From contig NZ_SOHJ01000002.1 of NCBI RefSeq assembly GCF_004403185.1, positions 456,181-520,180 on the forward strand: a stretch of 64,000 nt of DNA, written 5' to 3'. How positions within the stretch are numbered: the stretch's first letter is position 1; the number at the start of each line of letters is the position of its first letter. The translations under genes were made by a program, and so were the position numbers. This document shows positions 1 to 12,887 of the stretch, piece after piece. A model generated the notes under the pieces. The model was not told the origin of the DNA. It saw only the letters and a list, made by a program, of their open reading frames with translations, and made no database searches. Origin of the DNA: Cryobacterium suzukii. GTDB lineage: Bacteria > Actinomycetota > Actinomycetes > Actinomycetales > Microbacteriaceae.

Positions 1-960
1 CTGGCCGGCAAACAACTCGCCGAACTCGGAGCCATGGCATCCAGCCGGGCCCGCGTGCGGGTGTTCTCGGACGACGGATTCTGCGTCTCTGACCCGCTCC
101 TCATGCGCCGTGCCCTCGAGTACGTCAAGGCCTTCGACGGCGTCATCGCGCAGCACTCTCAGGAACCACGCCTCACCGAAAAAGCGCAAATGAACGAAGG
201 TGCACTCTCCGGTGAGCTCGGCCTCGTCGGCTGGCCGGCCGTCGCCGAAGAATCCATCATTGCCCGCGATGTGCTGCTGGCCGAACACGTTGGGTCGCGC
301 CTGCACGTCTGCCACGTCTCCACGGCCGGTTCGGTCGACGTGATCCGCTGGGCCAAAGCTCGCGGCATCAATGTGACGGCCGAGGTCACGCCGCACCACC
401 TGCTGCTGACCGAAGACCTCGTGCGCGGTTACGATGCCCGATTCAAGGTGAATCCGCCGCTGCGAGCCCGCGAGGACGTCGAGGCGCTGCGCGCCGGCCT
501 CGCCGACGGCACGATCGACATCGTCGCGACCGACCACGCACCGCATCCGGTTGAAAGCAAGGACTGTGAGTGGGATGCCGCCGCCAACGGCATGGTCGGG
601 CTGGAATCGGCCCTCTCGGTCGTGCATGCCGCCGTTGTCGCGACCGGGCTGCTCGACTGGGCCGACATCGAACGCGTTCTTTCGCGCGCGCCCGCTCAAA
701 TCGGGCACCTGATTGGTCAGGGCAACCCGATCGCGGTCGGTTCCCCGGCCGAACTCACCCTCTACGACCCGGCAGCGACCCGAGTATTCGGCCGCGCCGA
801 CCTGGCCGGTACGAGCTCGAACTCGCCGTACTTGTCCATGACGCTGCCCGGCGACGTACGAGCGACATTCCACCGTGGCTACGCCACGGTGCTCGACGGC
901 GCTGTTCGAAGCAGCCTCGAGATAGCCGGCCACGCGAGGGGAATAGTCACCCATGGATAG
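1..960 (+). CDS. pyrC: Dihydroorotase, 3' part (5' end outside window)
   Basis: Dihydroorotase cyclises carbamoyl-aspartate to dihydroorotate, step three of pyrimidine synthesis in the cytosol. The reading frame is open from base 1, so 319 residues are visible and about 110 N-terminal residues, including the first HxH zinc motif, lie upstream. Visible features are FSDDG (residues 23-27), the metal-binding His in IAQHSQEP (about 52), HVCHVST (102-108), the AEVTPHH segment and the catalytic Asp in ATDHAPH (about 178). An internal ATG at 34 is not the true start. The gene overlaps the next by 8 bases and heads the carA-carB-pyrF run, so it belongs to the pyrimidine operon. Confidence 0.95.
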   Translation: MAGKQLAELGAMASSRARVRVFSDDGFCVSDPLLMRRALEYVKAFDGVIAQHSQEPRLTEKAQMNEGALSGELGLVGWPAVAEESIIARDVLLAEHVGSRLHVCHVSTAGSVDVIRWAKARGINVTAEVTPHHLLLTEDLVRGYDARFKVNPPLRAREDVEALRAGLADGTIDIVATDHAPHPVESKDCEWDAAANGMVGLESALSVVHAAVVATGLLDWADIERVLSRAPAQIGHLIGQGNPIAVGSPAELTLYDPAATRVFGRADLAGTSSNSPYLSMTLPGDVRATFHRGYATVLDGAVRSSLEIAGHARGIVTHG

Positions 961-1492
961 GTCCATTCCCGCCATCATCACAGGCATTGTTCTGCTCGGC
1001 GTTCTCGTTCTCATGTGGCGCAGTTGGCGAAAGCGCAGTCGACGGGATGCCGCTCTCACCGCCGGCTACCCGAGGCCGGAAAATGCCGGAGCCGCACTGG
1101 GCGGTGCCGAGACCTACTATGTGGCGACCACACCGCGCGATGCGCCCCTCGAACGCCTTGCCATTCGCGGGCTGGGCTTTCGCGCCCGCGCCGCTGTCGC
1201 CGTGACCGAGGCCGGCGTGACCCTCGACCTCGATGGCAACCAGCCGGTGTTCATTCCCGCCAGCGCTATCGACGCGATTGGCGCGGCCCAGGTGGCCATC
1301 GACCGAGTGGTCGAAACCGACGGTCTGGTATGCCTGAGCTGGCGTCTCGCTGCCGGAACCGCTTCCGCGCCCGACGACCGCCGCGCCGTCGACAGCTTCT
1401 TTCGCATCATCGATCCGAATGATCGTGCTCGCCTCGTCGACTCGATCCGAACCATTGCCGCCACGGCCCATCAAGACGAAAGCGAGGCCTGA
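953..1492 (+). CDS. Small membrane-anchored protein of the pyr operon (PH-like)
   Basis: A 179-residue protein with one N-terminal membrane helix (residues 7-20, [15 protein letters not shown]) followed by a basic [10 protein letters not shown] stretch, so the rest is likely cytoplasmic. The remainder alternates beta-strand-like segments and resembles the PH-like membrane proteins found between pyrC and carA in many actinobacteria (Rv1382 is the mycobacterial counterpart by position). It overlaps the pyrC stop by 8 bases and ends one base before the carA GTG, so it is translationally coupled. Its molecular role is not known; position suggests a link to pyrimidine synthesis, but this is only context. 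Confidence 0.8.
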   Translation: MDRSIPAIITGIVLLGVLVLMWRSWRKRSRRDAALTAGYPRPENAGAALGGAETYYVATTPRDAPLERLAIRGLGFRARAAVAVTEAGVTLDLDGNQPVFIPASAIDAIGAAQVAIDRVVETDGLVCLSWRLAAGTASAPDDRRAVDSFFRIIDPNDRARLVDSIRTIAATAHQDESEA

Positions 1493-1493
1493 C

Positions 1494-2803
1494 GTGCCCG
1501 ACTCGACCGCCCCAGACCAGGCAGAAGCAATCCAGGCTGTGCCAACAGATGCAGTGCCAACAGATGCTGTACCAACGGATGCCGTACCAACCGAAGCCGT
1601 CGCACCCGCTGCCGGCGTATCGCCAACACTGAGTAGCACGCGCGCTGCGACCGACCGGCCCGGCCCGGCCGTGCTCGTTCTGGAAGACGGTCGCCGCTTC
1701 GTGGGCCGCAGGTACGGCAGTGAAGGCCAGACGCTCGGCGAGATCGTCTTTGCTACCGGCATGACCGGCTATCAGGAAACCCTGACCGACCCGTCCTACG
1801 CCGGGCAGATCGTGCTCATGACTGCCCCGCACATCGGCAACACCGGAATGAACGACGAGGATATGGAGTCCCGCCAGATCTGGGTCGCCGGCTTCATCGT
1901 GCGGGAACCGGCCCGGATCGCTTCGAATTTTCGCGCCACCCGCACCGTCGACGACGACCTCGAAGCGCAGGGAGTCGTCGGGATCAGCGGCATCGACACC
2001 CGTGCGATCACCCGCCATATCCGCTCGAAGGGCGCGATGAAGAGCGGGATCTTCTCGGGCGACCTGTTCGGCTTGTCCGACAGCGAACAGCTCGAACGTG
2101 TGCTCTCCGGCGCGCCCATGCGCGGTCGCAATCTCTCCCTCGAGGTCTCGACCGTTGATCCCTTCTCGATTCCCGCACAGGGCGAGCGCATCGGCTCGGT
2201 GGCCGTACTCGACCTCGGCGTGAAAACCAGCACACTCACCTATCTCGCCGAGCGTGGGTTCGAGGTGCTCGTATTGCCTCAATCGGTCACCGCCGAGCAC
2301 GTTCTCTCGCTGAAGCCCTCTGCCCTGTTCTTCTCCAACGGACCCGGTGACCCGGCCGCGTCCGACGCCCACGTCACGCTGCTTCAGGAGGTGCTCCGCG
2401 CGGGCATTCCCTACTTCGGTATCTGCTTCGGCAACCAGCTGCTCGGCCGGGCACTCGGTTTTCGCACCTACAAGCTTCCGTTCGGGCACCGGGGCATCAA
2501 CCAACCCGTGCTCGACAAGACCACCGGACGGGTGGAGATCACCTCGCAGAACCACGGATTCGCCGTCGACATGCCCATCGAGGGCGTCCACGACTCGCGC
2601 GCCGGCTTCGGACGCGTGGAAGTGAGCCACTACAGCCTCAACGACCAGGTGGTCGAAGGCATCCGCTGCCTCGACATCAACGCTTTTTCGGTGCAGTACC
2701 ACCCGGAGGCCGCCTCTGGCCCGCACGACGCCAACCACTTGTTCGATCGATTCAGAGACGTTGTGCTTGCTTCGCAGCGCGGCACTGCAGGAGAAACCAA
2801 ATA

Positions 2804-2804
<1 letters not shown>
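1494..2804 (+). CDS. carA: Carbamoyl-phosphate synthase small (glutaminase) subunit
   Basis: CarA hydrolyses glutamine and passes ammonia to CarB for carbamoyl phosphate, feeding pyrimidines and arginine. The conserved protein begins at [12 protein letters not shown]; the class I amidotransferase domain carries the nucleophile Cys in GICFGNQ and the His/Glu pair in QYHPEAA. I chose GTG 1494 (436 aa), one base after the upstream stop and preceded by GAGG; an in-frame ATG at 1419 would run deep into the previous gene. This start gives an odd, roughly 60-residue N-terminal extension rich in Ala, Pro, Thr and Asp with four VPTDA-type repeats. The TAA stop overlaps the carB ATG by one base. Confidence 0.95.
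1539..1598 (+). repeat. Four tandem 15-bp units inside the carA 5' end
   Basis: Four in-frame copies of a 15-bp unit encode [15 protein letters not shown] and VPTEA. Third-position differences between copies show some divergence. The repeats sit in the N-terminal extension, outside the conserved CarA fold, so copy number could vary without harming the enzyme. Confidence 0.85.
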
Positions 2805-6087
<3,283 letters not shown>

Positions 6088-6091
<4 letters not shown>

Positions 6092-7017
6092 CGGTGTCGG
6101 CTGAGCCGGCCGCGACCGGATCGGTCGTCTCCTTCGGTGATCGCCTCGCTGGAGTGTTCGCTGAGCGCGGCCAGCTCTGCGTAGGTATCGATCCGCATTC
6201 CTGGCTGCTGCGCGACTGGAACCTACCCGATACGGCCGCCGGCGCCGAATCGTTCGGCCGCGCGGTTGTCGCCGCTGCGGCCGGCCGGGTCGGCCTGGTC
6301 AAGCCGCAGGTCGCGTTCTACGAACGTTTCGGTTCGGCCGGTTTCGTCGCTCTCGAACGGGTGCTTTCCGACGCCAGGCAGGCTGGTCTGCTCGTGATCG
6401 GCGACGCCAAGCGCGGCGACCTCGGCACGAGCGCGCTGGCCTATGCGCAGGCTTGGCTGTCACCCGGTTCCCCACTCGAAGTGGATGCCCTCACCCTGGC
6501 CGCGTACATGGGTGTCGGTTCGCTCGACTCGTCGCTCAGTCTCGCGGCCGCACACGGCAAGGGTGTCTTCCTGCTTGCGGCGACGTCCAACCCCGAGGCC
6601 GCGGACATTCAGCAAGCAATCGTGGCCGAGGGAAGCCACGCGGGTTGGAGTGTCGCCCGGGCCATTGTCGATGAGGTCGGAGAGCGGAATGCGCGGGCCG
6701 GCCGGGCCATCGACGTGGCGGCATCCACTCACGCAGTGACCGGTCTCGGGTCGATCGGCGTCGTGCTGGGAGCCACTCTCGACCTGGCCGTCTTCGGTAT
6801 TGACGTGCACCAGGCGTCGACCGAATTTCGAACTCCCGTGCTCGCACCGGGCTTCGGACACCAAGGTGGGAATATTATGGATCTGATCTCGATATATGGC
6901 GGATACGCCGATGGGGTTATCGTGAGTGAATCGCGCAGTGTGCTCTCGGCCGGACCCCACCGAATCGAAGAAGCCATTGAGCGCCGAGTAGCCGAGGTAG
7001 GTGCCGTTCGTGGCTGA
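6088..7017 (+). CDS. pyrF: Orotidine 5'-phosphate decarboxylase (type 2)
   Basis: PyrF decarboxylates OMP to UMP, the last step of UMP synthesis. The 309-residue length and the motif [14 protein letters not shown], with the Asp-Lys-x-x-Asp catalytic tetrad, mark the long type-2 family common in actinobacteria. CVGIDPH near the N-terminus is the substrate-binding Asp strand and [11 protein letters not shown] near residue 250 is the phosphate loop. GTG 6088 overlaps the carB stop by 4 bases. The last 8 bases overlap the next gene if that starts at GTG 7010. Confidence 0.96.
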
Positions 7018-7930
7018 AAATCGTCCAACCCCGCCCGAAGTCGACCGGGTGGCTGCCTCGCGCGCTGCCGTTGCGGCACGACGCGCTCGCGCTCACGTCA
7101 AGGCCGAGGTCGCCTCCGGCGAACGGACCGCACTCGAGGTGCTTGCCACAGCGATTGCGGACCCGATCGGAGTCGAGGGTCGGCTCCGAGTGACCGAGCT
7201 GCTCGTGAGTATTCCGGCCATCGGAGTGACCAAAATGCAGCGCATAATTCACCGCTTGGAGATTTCGCCGTCCAAACGCCTCGGCGGGTTGGGCCGTCAT
7301 CAGCGCGATCGGCTGCGTGATTTTCTCTCTGAACGACCAACCCTGCGGCATAGCGCTGTCGACTCCAAGCTCATCGTTCTGGCTGGCCCCACTGCCGTCG
7401 GCAAGGGAACTGTTGCCGGGTACATCCGCGAGAACTACCCTGAAGTGTTGCTCTCCGTTTCAGCGACGACCCGAGCGCCGCGCCCGGGAGAGGTTGAGGG
7501 AGTCAGCTACTTCTTTGTCTCCGACGACGAGTTCGATGGAATGATCGCGGCTGGTGAATTGCTCGAGTGGGCCAAAGTGCACAACGCTTACCGCTATGGC
7601 ACCCCTCGCGGGCCGGTCGATGCCGCCATCGCGGCAGGCAACAGCGTGCTCCTCGAAATCGATCTGCAGGGCGCTCGCGCCGTTCGGCGGGCCATGCCGG
7701 AAGCCCGCCTCGTCTTCCTCCTGCCACCGAGCTGGGAGGAACTGGTGCGCCGCCTAATCGGCCGCGGCACCGAAGACGCGGCGGAACAAGCTCGCCGTCT
7801 GGAGACCGCAAAGCTGGAATTAGCGGCCCAGGGCGAGTTCGATTATCGCGTGATCAACCACGATGTCGGCGACGCCGCTCGTGAGGTCGTAGACTTGATG
7901 GAGATCCGCGCTGCATCCAGCATGTCGTAG
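7010..7930 (+). CDS. gmk: mIHF-guanylate kinase fusion protein
   Basis: This 306-residue protein joins two normally separate genes. Residues about 10-107 are the actinobacterial integration host factor: a basic helix ([17 protein letters not shown]), a helix-two-turn-helix region ([17 protein letters not shown]) and the [12 protein letters not shown] tail. Residues about 120-300 are guanylate kinase, which converts GMP to GDP, with P-loop GPTAVGKGT and the GMP-binding [19 protein letters not shown] segment. GTG 7010 gives better spacing from GAGG (6994) than GTG 7001, but both are possible. In mycobacteria mihF and gmk are adjacent, separate genes before rpoZ, so this looks like a fusion of neighbours. 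The frame is continuous with no sign of sequencing error. Confidence 0.93.
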   Translation: MAENRPTPPEVDRVAASRAAVAARRARAHVKAEVASGERTALEVLATAIADPIGVEGRLRVTELLVSIPAIGVTKMQRIIHRLEISPSKRLGGLGRHQRDRLRDFLSERPTLRHSAVDSKLIVLAGPTAVGKGTVAGYIRENYPEVLLSVSATTRAPRPGEVEGVSYFFVSDDEFDGMIAAGELLEWAKVHNAYRYGTPRGPVDAAIAAGNSVLLEIDLQGARAVRRAMPEARLVFLLPPSWEELVRRLIGRGTEDAAEQARRLETAKLELAAQGEFDYRVINHDVGDAAREVVDLMEIRAASSMS

Positions 7931-8046
7931 CGCCCGTTTCTGCCGAATTCGTGCGCGTCCTGCGACGCGTTTACCTTTTCCATGTACTCGTTCAACAACA
8001 GATTCGCACAGGCCACAGGCCGTGCTTTATTAGGAGTGTGACACCA

Positions 8047-8307
8047 ATGGCGAACAAGCCCACTGGCATCATTGACCCGCCCATCGACGACCTGCTGTCC
8101 AAGGTCGATTCCAAGTATGCCCTCGTGATTTTCGCGTCCAAGCGTGCACGTCAGATCAACGACTACTACGCCGACCTGCACGAAGGCAGCCTGTTCGACA
8201 ACGTCGGACCGCTCGTCGACTCGACCGTCGAAGACAAGCCGCTCTCGGTGGCCCTGCGCGAGATCAACGACGACAAGCTCGTTTCCCGCCCGATCGTCGA
8301 GGCCTAG
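8047..8307 (+). CDS. rpoZ: RNA polymerase omega subunit
   Basis: Omega (86 aa) binds the C-terminus of beta-prime and helps RNA polymerase assembly. The conserved core is [25 protein letters not shown] followed by a PLSVALREI segment. The frame is open further upstream, but ATG 8047 is preceded by TTAGGAGTG at 8030-8038 and matches the family N-terminus. A gap of 116 bases separates it from the gmk fusion, so it may have its own promoter. Position after gmk and before coaBC is the usual actinobacterial order. Confidence 0.95.
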   Translation: MANKPTGIIDPPIDDLLSKVDSKYALVIFASKRARQINDYYADLHEGSLFDNVGPLVDSTVEDKPLSVALREINDDKLVSRPIVEA

Positions 8308-8333
8308 AACACCACTCTCGAAAAGCGCGCAGG

Positions 8334-9560
8334 ATGAAGACACCTCGCACGATCGTCGTCGGTATCACCGGCGGCATCGCTGCGTACAAGGCAGTCAACA
8401 TCGTGCGCGCTTTCGTGTTGAACGGCGACTCGGTCCACGTCGTCGCCACCGCGGCTGCCCTGCGCTTCGTCGGCAAGCCGACCCTCGAAGCGATTTCGCG
8501 TAACCCGGTGCACACCGATCTCTATGAGGGCGTCGCCGAGGTGCGTCACGTCGCCATCGGTCAGAGCGCCGACCTCATCGTCGTGGCCCCGGCAACGGCG
8601 AACAGCATCGCCAAACTCGCAGTCGGCCTCGCCGACGACCTGCTCGGCAACACGATCCTGGCCAGCACCGCGCCGCTCGTGATCGCCCCGGCCATGCACA
8701 CCGAAATGTGGAACAACGCCGCCACGGTCGCCAACGTCGCCACACTGCGGTCGCGCGGCGTCACCATCATCGGCCCCGGCGTCGGACGCCTCACCGGCAC
8801 CGACACCGGCGCTGGGCGAATGGAAGAGCCCGAGACCATCGTGGCGGTGGCTCTGGCTGTGCTCGACCGGGTGCAACTGGCCTCTGAGTCCGCGGCATCC
8901 GCTCTGCACGATCTCACCGGTCGCCGGGTGCTGATCAGCGCCGGTGGCACCAGGGAACCTCTCGACCCGGTGCGGTTTCTCGGCAATCGGTCAAGCGGTA
9001 AGCAGGGCGTCGCACTCGCTCAGGCTGCGCTGGCCAGGGGAGCTCACGTTACCCTGGTCGCCGCCAACCTCGAAGTGCCGGTTCCGACCAGCATCACCAC
9101 CGTCATGGTCAGCAGCGCCCTGGAGATGCACGAGGCCATGGCACTCGCGGCCGAATCGGCCGAGGTCATAATCATGGCCGCTGCGGTGGCCGACTATCGG
9201 CCCAAAACCGTGCAGCTCGGCAAGATCAAGAAGGAAGATGTGGGGAACACCCTCACCCTGGAACTTGTCAAAAATCCCGACATTCTGGCCAGCCTCTCTG
9301 CCGCGCGCCGGCGGGGGCAGCTGATCATCGGCTTCGCCGCCGAGACTGAAACGGATGCCGATCGGCTGCTCACCCTGGGCCGCGCCAAAATCTCCCGCAA
9401 GGGGTGTGACTACCTGGTCATAAATCGGGTTGGCCAAGGCGCCGGTTTCGGCACGGAACGTAACACCGTGACGGTGCTCGATCGCCACGGAGTTATAGTG
9501 AATGAGGCCTCCGGTAGCAAAGTGTCGGTGGCCAATTGCATACTTGACCTGATCGGCTAG
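8334..9560 (+). CDS. coaBC: Phosphopantothenoylcysteine synthetase/decarboxylase
   Basis: A bifunctional CoA-pathway enzyme. The N-terminal CoaC flavoprotein half (about residues 1-180) decarboxylates phosphopantothenoylcysteine. It shows the GITGGIAAYKAVNIVR flavin loop, the catalytic His in RHVAIGQ, and PAMHTEMW, the actinobacterial form of the PAMNxxMW clamp. The C-terminal CoaB half ligates cysteine using CTP, with NRSSGKQG, AAAVADYRPK and KIKKEDVGN. The 408-residue length is normal. It starts 26 bases after rpoZ and is probably co-transcribed with it. Confidence 0.97.
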   Translation: MKTPRTIVVGITGGIAAYKAVNIVRAFVLNGDSVHVVATAAALRFVGKPTLEAISRNPVHTDLYEGVAEVRHVAIGQSADLIVVAPATANSIAKLAVGLADDLLGNTILASTAPLVIAPAMHTEMWNNAATVANVATLRSRGVTIIGPGVGRLTGTDTGAGRMEEPETIVAVALAVLDRVQLASESAASALHDLTGRRVLISAGGTREPLDPVRFLGNRSSGKQGVALAQAALARGAHVTLVAANLEVPVPTSITTVMVSSALEMHEAMALAAESAEVIIMAAAVADYRPKTVQLGKIKKEDVGNTLTLELVKNPDILASLSAARRRGQLIIGFAAETETDADRLLTLGRAKISRKGCDYLVINRVGQGAGFGTERNTVTVLDRHGVIVNEASGSKVSVANCILDLIG

Positions 9561-9634
9561 CGTTCGCTCCGACGGCCAACAACTCCTACGCTTTCATTCA
9601 AAACTACGTTTTTTAGTAAACAGAGACGGGCCAG

Positions 9635-10828
9635 ATGAGCGATCTTCGCCTCTTCACCTCGGAATCAGTCACCGAAGGTCACCCCGACAAGATCTGCGAC
9701 CAGATCTCCGACAGCATCCTCGACGCCCTTCTCGCCGACGATCCGCACAGCCGGGTCGCCGTGGAGACGCTCGTCACCACGGGTCTCGTACACGTGGCCG
9801 GCGAGGTCACCACCGAGGCCTATGTCGAGATTCCGTCGATCGTGCGCAAGTGCATCACCGACATCGGCTACGACTCCTCGGACGTCTGGTTCGACGGCCG
9901 ATCGTGCGGCGTCGAAATCTCCATCGGTGGGCAGTCACCCGATATCGCCCAGGGCGTCGACAACGCCTTCGAGACGCGCGAGCAGTCCAGCCTCGACGAC
10001 TTCGACCGACAGGGCGCCGGCGACCAGGGCATCATGTTCGGCTACGCCACCCGGGAGACCCCCGAACTCATGCCGATCCCCATCTGGATCGCCCACCGAC
10101 TGGCCGAACGCCTCGCCCTCGTGCGCAAGAGCGGTGAACTCGATTACCTGCGGCCCGACGGCAAGACCCAGGTCACCATCGGCTACGACGGAATCATCCC
10201 GCGCACCGTCGAAACCGTCGTGGTGTCAACCCAGCACGCGCCCTCGGTTTCCACCGAGCAGTTGCGCCTCGAGGTTGAAGAGCTCGTGATTCGTCCGGTA
10301 CTCGACCTGATCGACCTCGATTCCTCTTCGCTCACGACCCTGATCAACCCCACGGGACGCTTCGAAATCGGTGGCCCGCAGGGCGATGCCGGCCTGACGG
10401 GTCGCAAGATCATCATCGACACCTACGGCGGATCGAGCCGCCACGGCGGCGGTGCGTTCAGCGGCAAGGACCCGTCCAAGGTCGACCGGTCTGCCGCCTA
10501 TGCCATGCGCTGGGTCGCAAAGAACGCCGTCGCTGCCGGCTTGGCCGAACGCCTCGAAGTGCAGGTCGCCTACGCGATCGGCAAGGCTTCTCCGGTCGGC
10601 CTGTACGTCGAAACTTTCGGCACCGGTGTGCTGCCCGATACAGAGATCACCGCGGCTATCCGCGCGGTGTTCGACCTGCGGCCGGCAGCCATCATCCACT
10701 CCCTTGATCTGTTGCGTCCCATCTACACGCAGACGGCCGCGTACGGCCACTTCGGCCGCGAGCTCCCCGACTTCACCTGGGAGCGGCTCGACAAGGTCGA
10801 CGATCTGCGCAGCGCCGCCGGCCTCTGA
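9635..10828 (+). CDS. metK: S-adenosylmethionine synthetase
   Basis: MetK makes S-adenosylmethionine from methionine and ATP. The 397-residue protein has the family signatures [15 protein letters not shown] at the N-terminus, [12 protein letters not shown] near residue 130 and the phosphate loop [16 protein letters not shown] near residue 270. The 74 bases upstream are too short for a SAM riboswitch and show no such fold to the eye. A T-rich stretch at 9607-9616 may be part of a promoter. priA begins 13 bases downstream. Confidence 0.98.
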   Translation: MSDLRLFTSESVTEGHPDKICDQISDSILDALLADDPHSRVAVETLVTTGLVHVAGEVTTEAYVEIPSIVRKCITDIGYDSSDVWFDGRSCGVEISIGGQSPDIAQGVDNAFETREQSSLDDFDRQGAGDQGIMFGYATRETPELMPIPIWIAHRLAERLALVRKSGELDYLRPDGKTQVTIGYDGIIPRTVETVVVSTQHAPSVSTEQLRLEVEELVIRPVLDLIDLDSSSLTTLINPTGRFEIGGPQGDAGLTGRKIIIDTYGGSSRHGGGAFSGKDPSKVDRSAAYAMRWVAKNAVAAGLAERLEVQVAYAIGKASPVGLYVETFGTGVLPDTEITAAIRAVFDLRPAAIIHSLDLLRPIYTQTAAYGHFGRELPDFTWERLDKVDDLRSAAGL

Positions 10829-10841
10829 AGCCGGCGCAGTC

Positions 10842-12887
10842 ATGACGCACTCCGGCCTCGTCGCACGGGTGCTGATCGAGTCCCCCCTGCCGCAACTGGA
10901 CCACCTGTTCGACTACGGCGTACCCGCCGAACTGGTCGGTCAGGTTGCGGCGGGAATGCGGGTCAAGGTGCCGTTTCGCTCCGGCGGCCGTGTCGTCGAC
11001 GCCTATGTGATCGAGGTCCTGGATCCGCGAACCGCTCGGCCGCGGTCCGACTCTGAAACGGATGCCGTCTTCCGCGGCGCCCTGAGTCCGCTCGACTCGG
11101 TCGTGTCCACGGCCGTCGTGCTCACGCCCGACGTGTGGAAACTGGCGCGACGGCTGGCGGATCGGGCTGCCGGGAACGCGAGTGACATCATCCGTCTCGC
11201 GGTCCCACCGCGGCAGGTTCGCGTTGAAAAGGCCTGGCTGGCGGCGCAGTCCGTCCCTGTTGTTCCGAGCACGGTCGCAGAATCTGCCATTCCTGCTCCG
11301 TCACCGGTGTCGATCGGCCTGGCCGCCCCCGCCTTCGTCGGCTACCCGACGGGACGGCTCGACAGTGTGATTATGGAGCACCACCGCGTCGCCGTCGCCG
11401 CTATCCCCGAACTCACGCAGCTGACCGACGGCAGCACGATCGGCCGTTGGGCCCAAACTCTGGCCGAACTCGCCGCCCTGACTCTCAGCGCGGGCCAAAG
11501 CGCCATCCTCTGCGTGCCCGACTTTCGTGACCAGGACCAGGTACAGGCCGCCCTGGCCCAGCTCGCCCCCACGCTGCCGCTGAGCCGCGTCGATGCCCGC
11601 CAGCCGAACCCCGACCGGTACCGCGCCTTTCTGGCCTGCCTCGAGCCCGCGCCGCGCATCATCCTCGGCAACCGGTCGGCCGTCTATGCGCCGGCGCACA
11701 ACCTGGGTCTCATCGCCATCTGGGACGACGGCGACCCGCTCTACTCCGAACCGCTCAGCCCCTACGTCAGCACTCGCGACGCGGCCCTCGTGCGTCAGCA
11801 GGACAGCGACTGCGCCCTCGTATTGCTCGGCCACTCGCGCAGCGTCGAAACCCAGCGTCTGGTGGAGCTGGAGTACCTGACCGAGGTAAATCCGGCAACC
11901 GACCGACACCCGCGCATCATCCCCACTGATTTTCAATCCGAGCCCGACCAGCAGGCTCGCGCCGCCCGTATTCCCTCGGCAGCGTGGCAGGCTGCCCGCG
12001 AGGCGCTCGCGCACGGGCCCGTGCTGGTGCAGGTTGCGAGCCCTGGGTATGCCCCGATGCTCGCCTGCCAAAGCTGCAAGAAAGCCGCCCGTTGTACGCG
12101 CTGCCAGGGTCCGCTCGGGCTCAAGTCGGCCTCGGCCGTGCCGTCCTGTCGGTGGTGCGGCGCCCTCGCTGCCGGCTGGACCTGCGCGCACTGCGACGGC
12201 ACCAAGCTGCGCGTTGTGACGCTCGGTACCGGGCGCACCGCCGAAGAACTCGGCCGCGCCTTTCCGGGGGCACTGGTGATCATCGCCGACGGAGAACACA
12301 CGATTCAGACCCTCGGCGCTCAGCCGGCTCTCGTGATCGCTACCAGGGGTGCCGAACCGGTGCCGACCGGCGGTTACCGTACCATCCTCATCCTCGACGG
12401 AGAGCGGATGCTTGCCCGCGAATCGCTGCGCGTCGCTGAGGACTGCCTGCGCTGGTGGGCCAACGCCGCCGCCCTCGCCGCACCCGGCGCTCCAGTGCTG
12501 CTCACCGGGGTCGGCGGTGGCCTCGCGCGGGCACTCAACTCCTGGCGCCCAGACATCTTCGCCGCGAGCGAACTCGCCGACCGACGCCACCTGCGGTTTC
12601 CGCCAGCCGTACGCGTCGCTTCGGTCACCGGCACCGCGGCAGACGTTGACGCTGCCCTCGCCGATCTGGGCGCGGTGGCAGGCCTCGACGTACTGGGCCC
12701 GGTCGACACCGAGGCCCCCCTGGTGCGGGCGGTCGTTCGGTTCGGCTACGCCCGCGGCGATGAAGTGGCCCACGTGCTCAAGGCGGCGGTCGTGCGAAAC
12801 GCCGCCAAACGCCGCAAGCCGAAGTCGGGTTCGTTCCAACCGGCACCTACACTTAAAGTTCGATTCGACGACCCGGAGCTGCTCTAA
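10842..12887 (+). CDS. priA: Primosomal protein N' (actinobacterial, probably no helicase activity)
   Basis: PriA recognises stalled forks for replication restart. This 681-residue version has the N-terminal DNA-binding segment (LPQLDHLFDYGVPAEL ... MRVKVPFR), a degenerate helicase region, and a zinc region with cysteines in CQSCKKAARCTRCQ and CRWCG...CAHC. There is no Walker A (GxxGxGKT) or DEAH box: the expected sites read LSAGQSAILCVPD and IAIWDDGDPL. This matches the known actinobacterial PriA family annotated as lacking helicase motifs. I chose ATG 10842, 13 bases after metK, rather than an earlier in-frame ATG at 10452 that lies inside metK. fmt follows directly after the TAA. Confidence 0.93.
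   Translation: MTHSGLVARVLIESPLPQLDHLFDYGVPAELVGQVAAGMRVKVPFRSGGRVVDAYVIEVLDPRTARPRSDSETDAVFRGALSPLDSVVSTAVVLTPDVWKLARRLADRAAGNASDIIRLAVPPRQVRVEKAWLAAQSVPVVPSTVAESAIPAPSPVSIGLAAPAFVGYPTGRLDSVIMEHHRVAVAAIPELTQLTDGSTIGRWAQTLAELAALTLSAGQSAILCVPDFRDQDQVQAALAQLAPTLPLSRVDARQPNPDRYRAFLACLEPAPRIILGNRSAVYAPAHNLGLIAIWDDGDPLYSEPLSPYVSTRDAALVRQQDSDCALVLLGHSRSVETQRLVELEYLTEVNPATDRHPRIIPTDFQSEPDQQARAARIPSAAWQAAREALAHGPVLVQVASPGYAPMLACQSCKKAARCTRCQGPLGLKSASAVPSCRWCGALAAGWTCAHCDGTKLRVVTLGTGRTAEELGRAFPGALVIIADGEHTIQTLGAQPALVIATRGAEPVPTGGYRTILILDGERMLARESLRVAEDCLRWWANAAALAAPGAPVLLTGVGGGLARALNSWRPDIFAASELADRRHLRFPPAVRVASVTGTAADVDAALADLGAVAGLDVLGPVDTEAPLVRAVVRFGYARGDEVAHVLKAAVVRNAAKRRKPKSGSFQPAPTLKVRFDDPELL

Noticed and set aside
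1407..2738. 443-residue reverse frame opposite carA
   Set aside because: Antisense shadow; the plus-strand CarA has a complete catalytic set.
9561..9634. SAM riboswitch before metK
   Set aside because: The gap is only 74 bases and shows no SAM-riboswitch helices or terminator.
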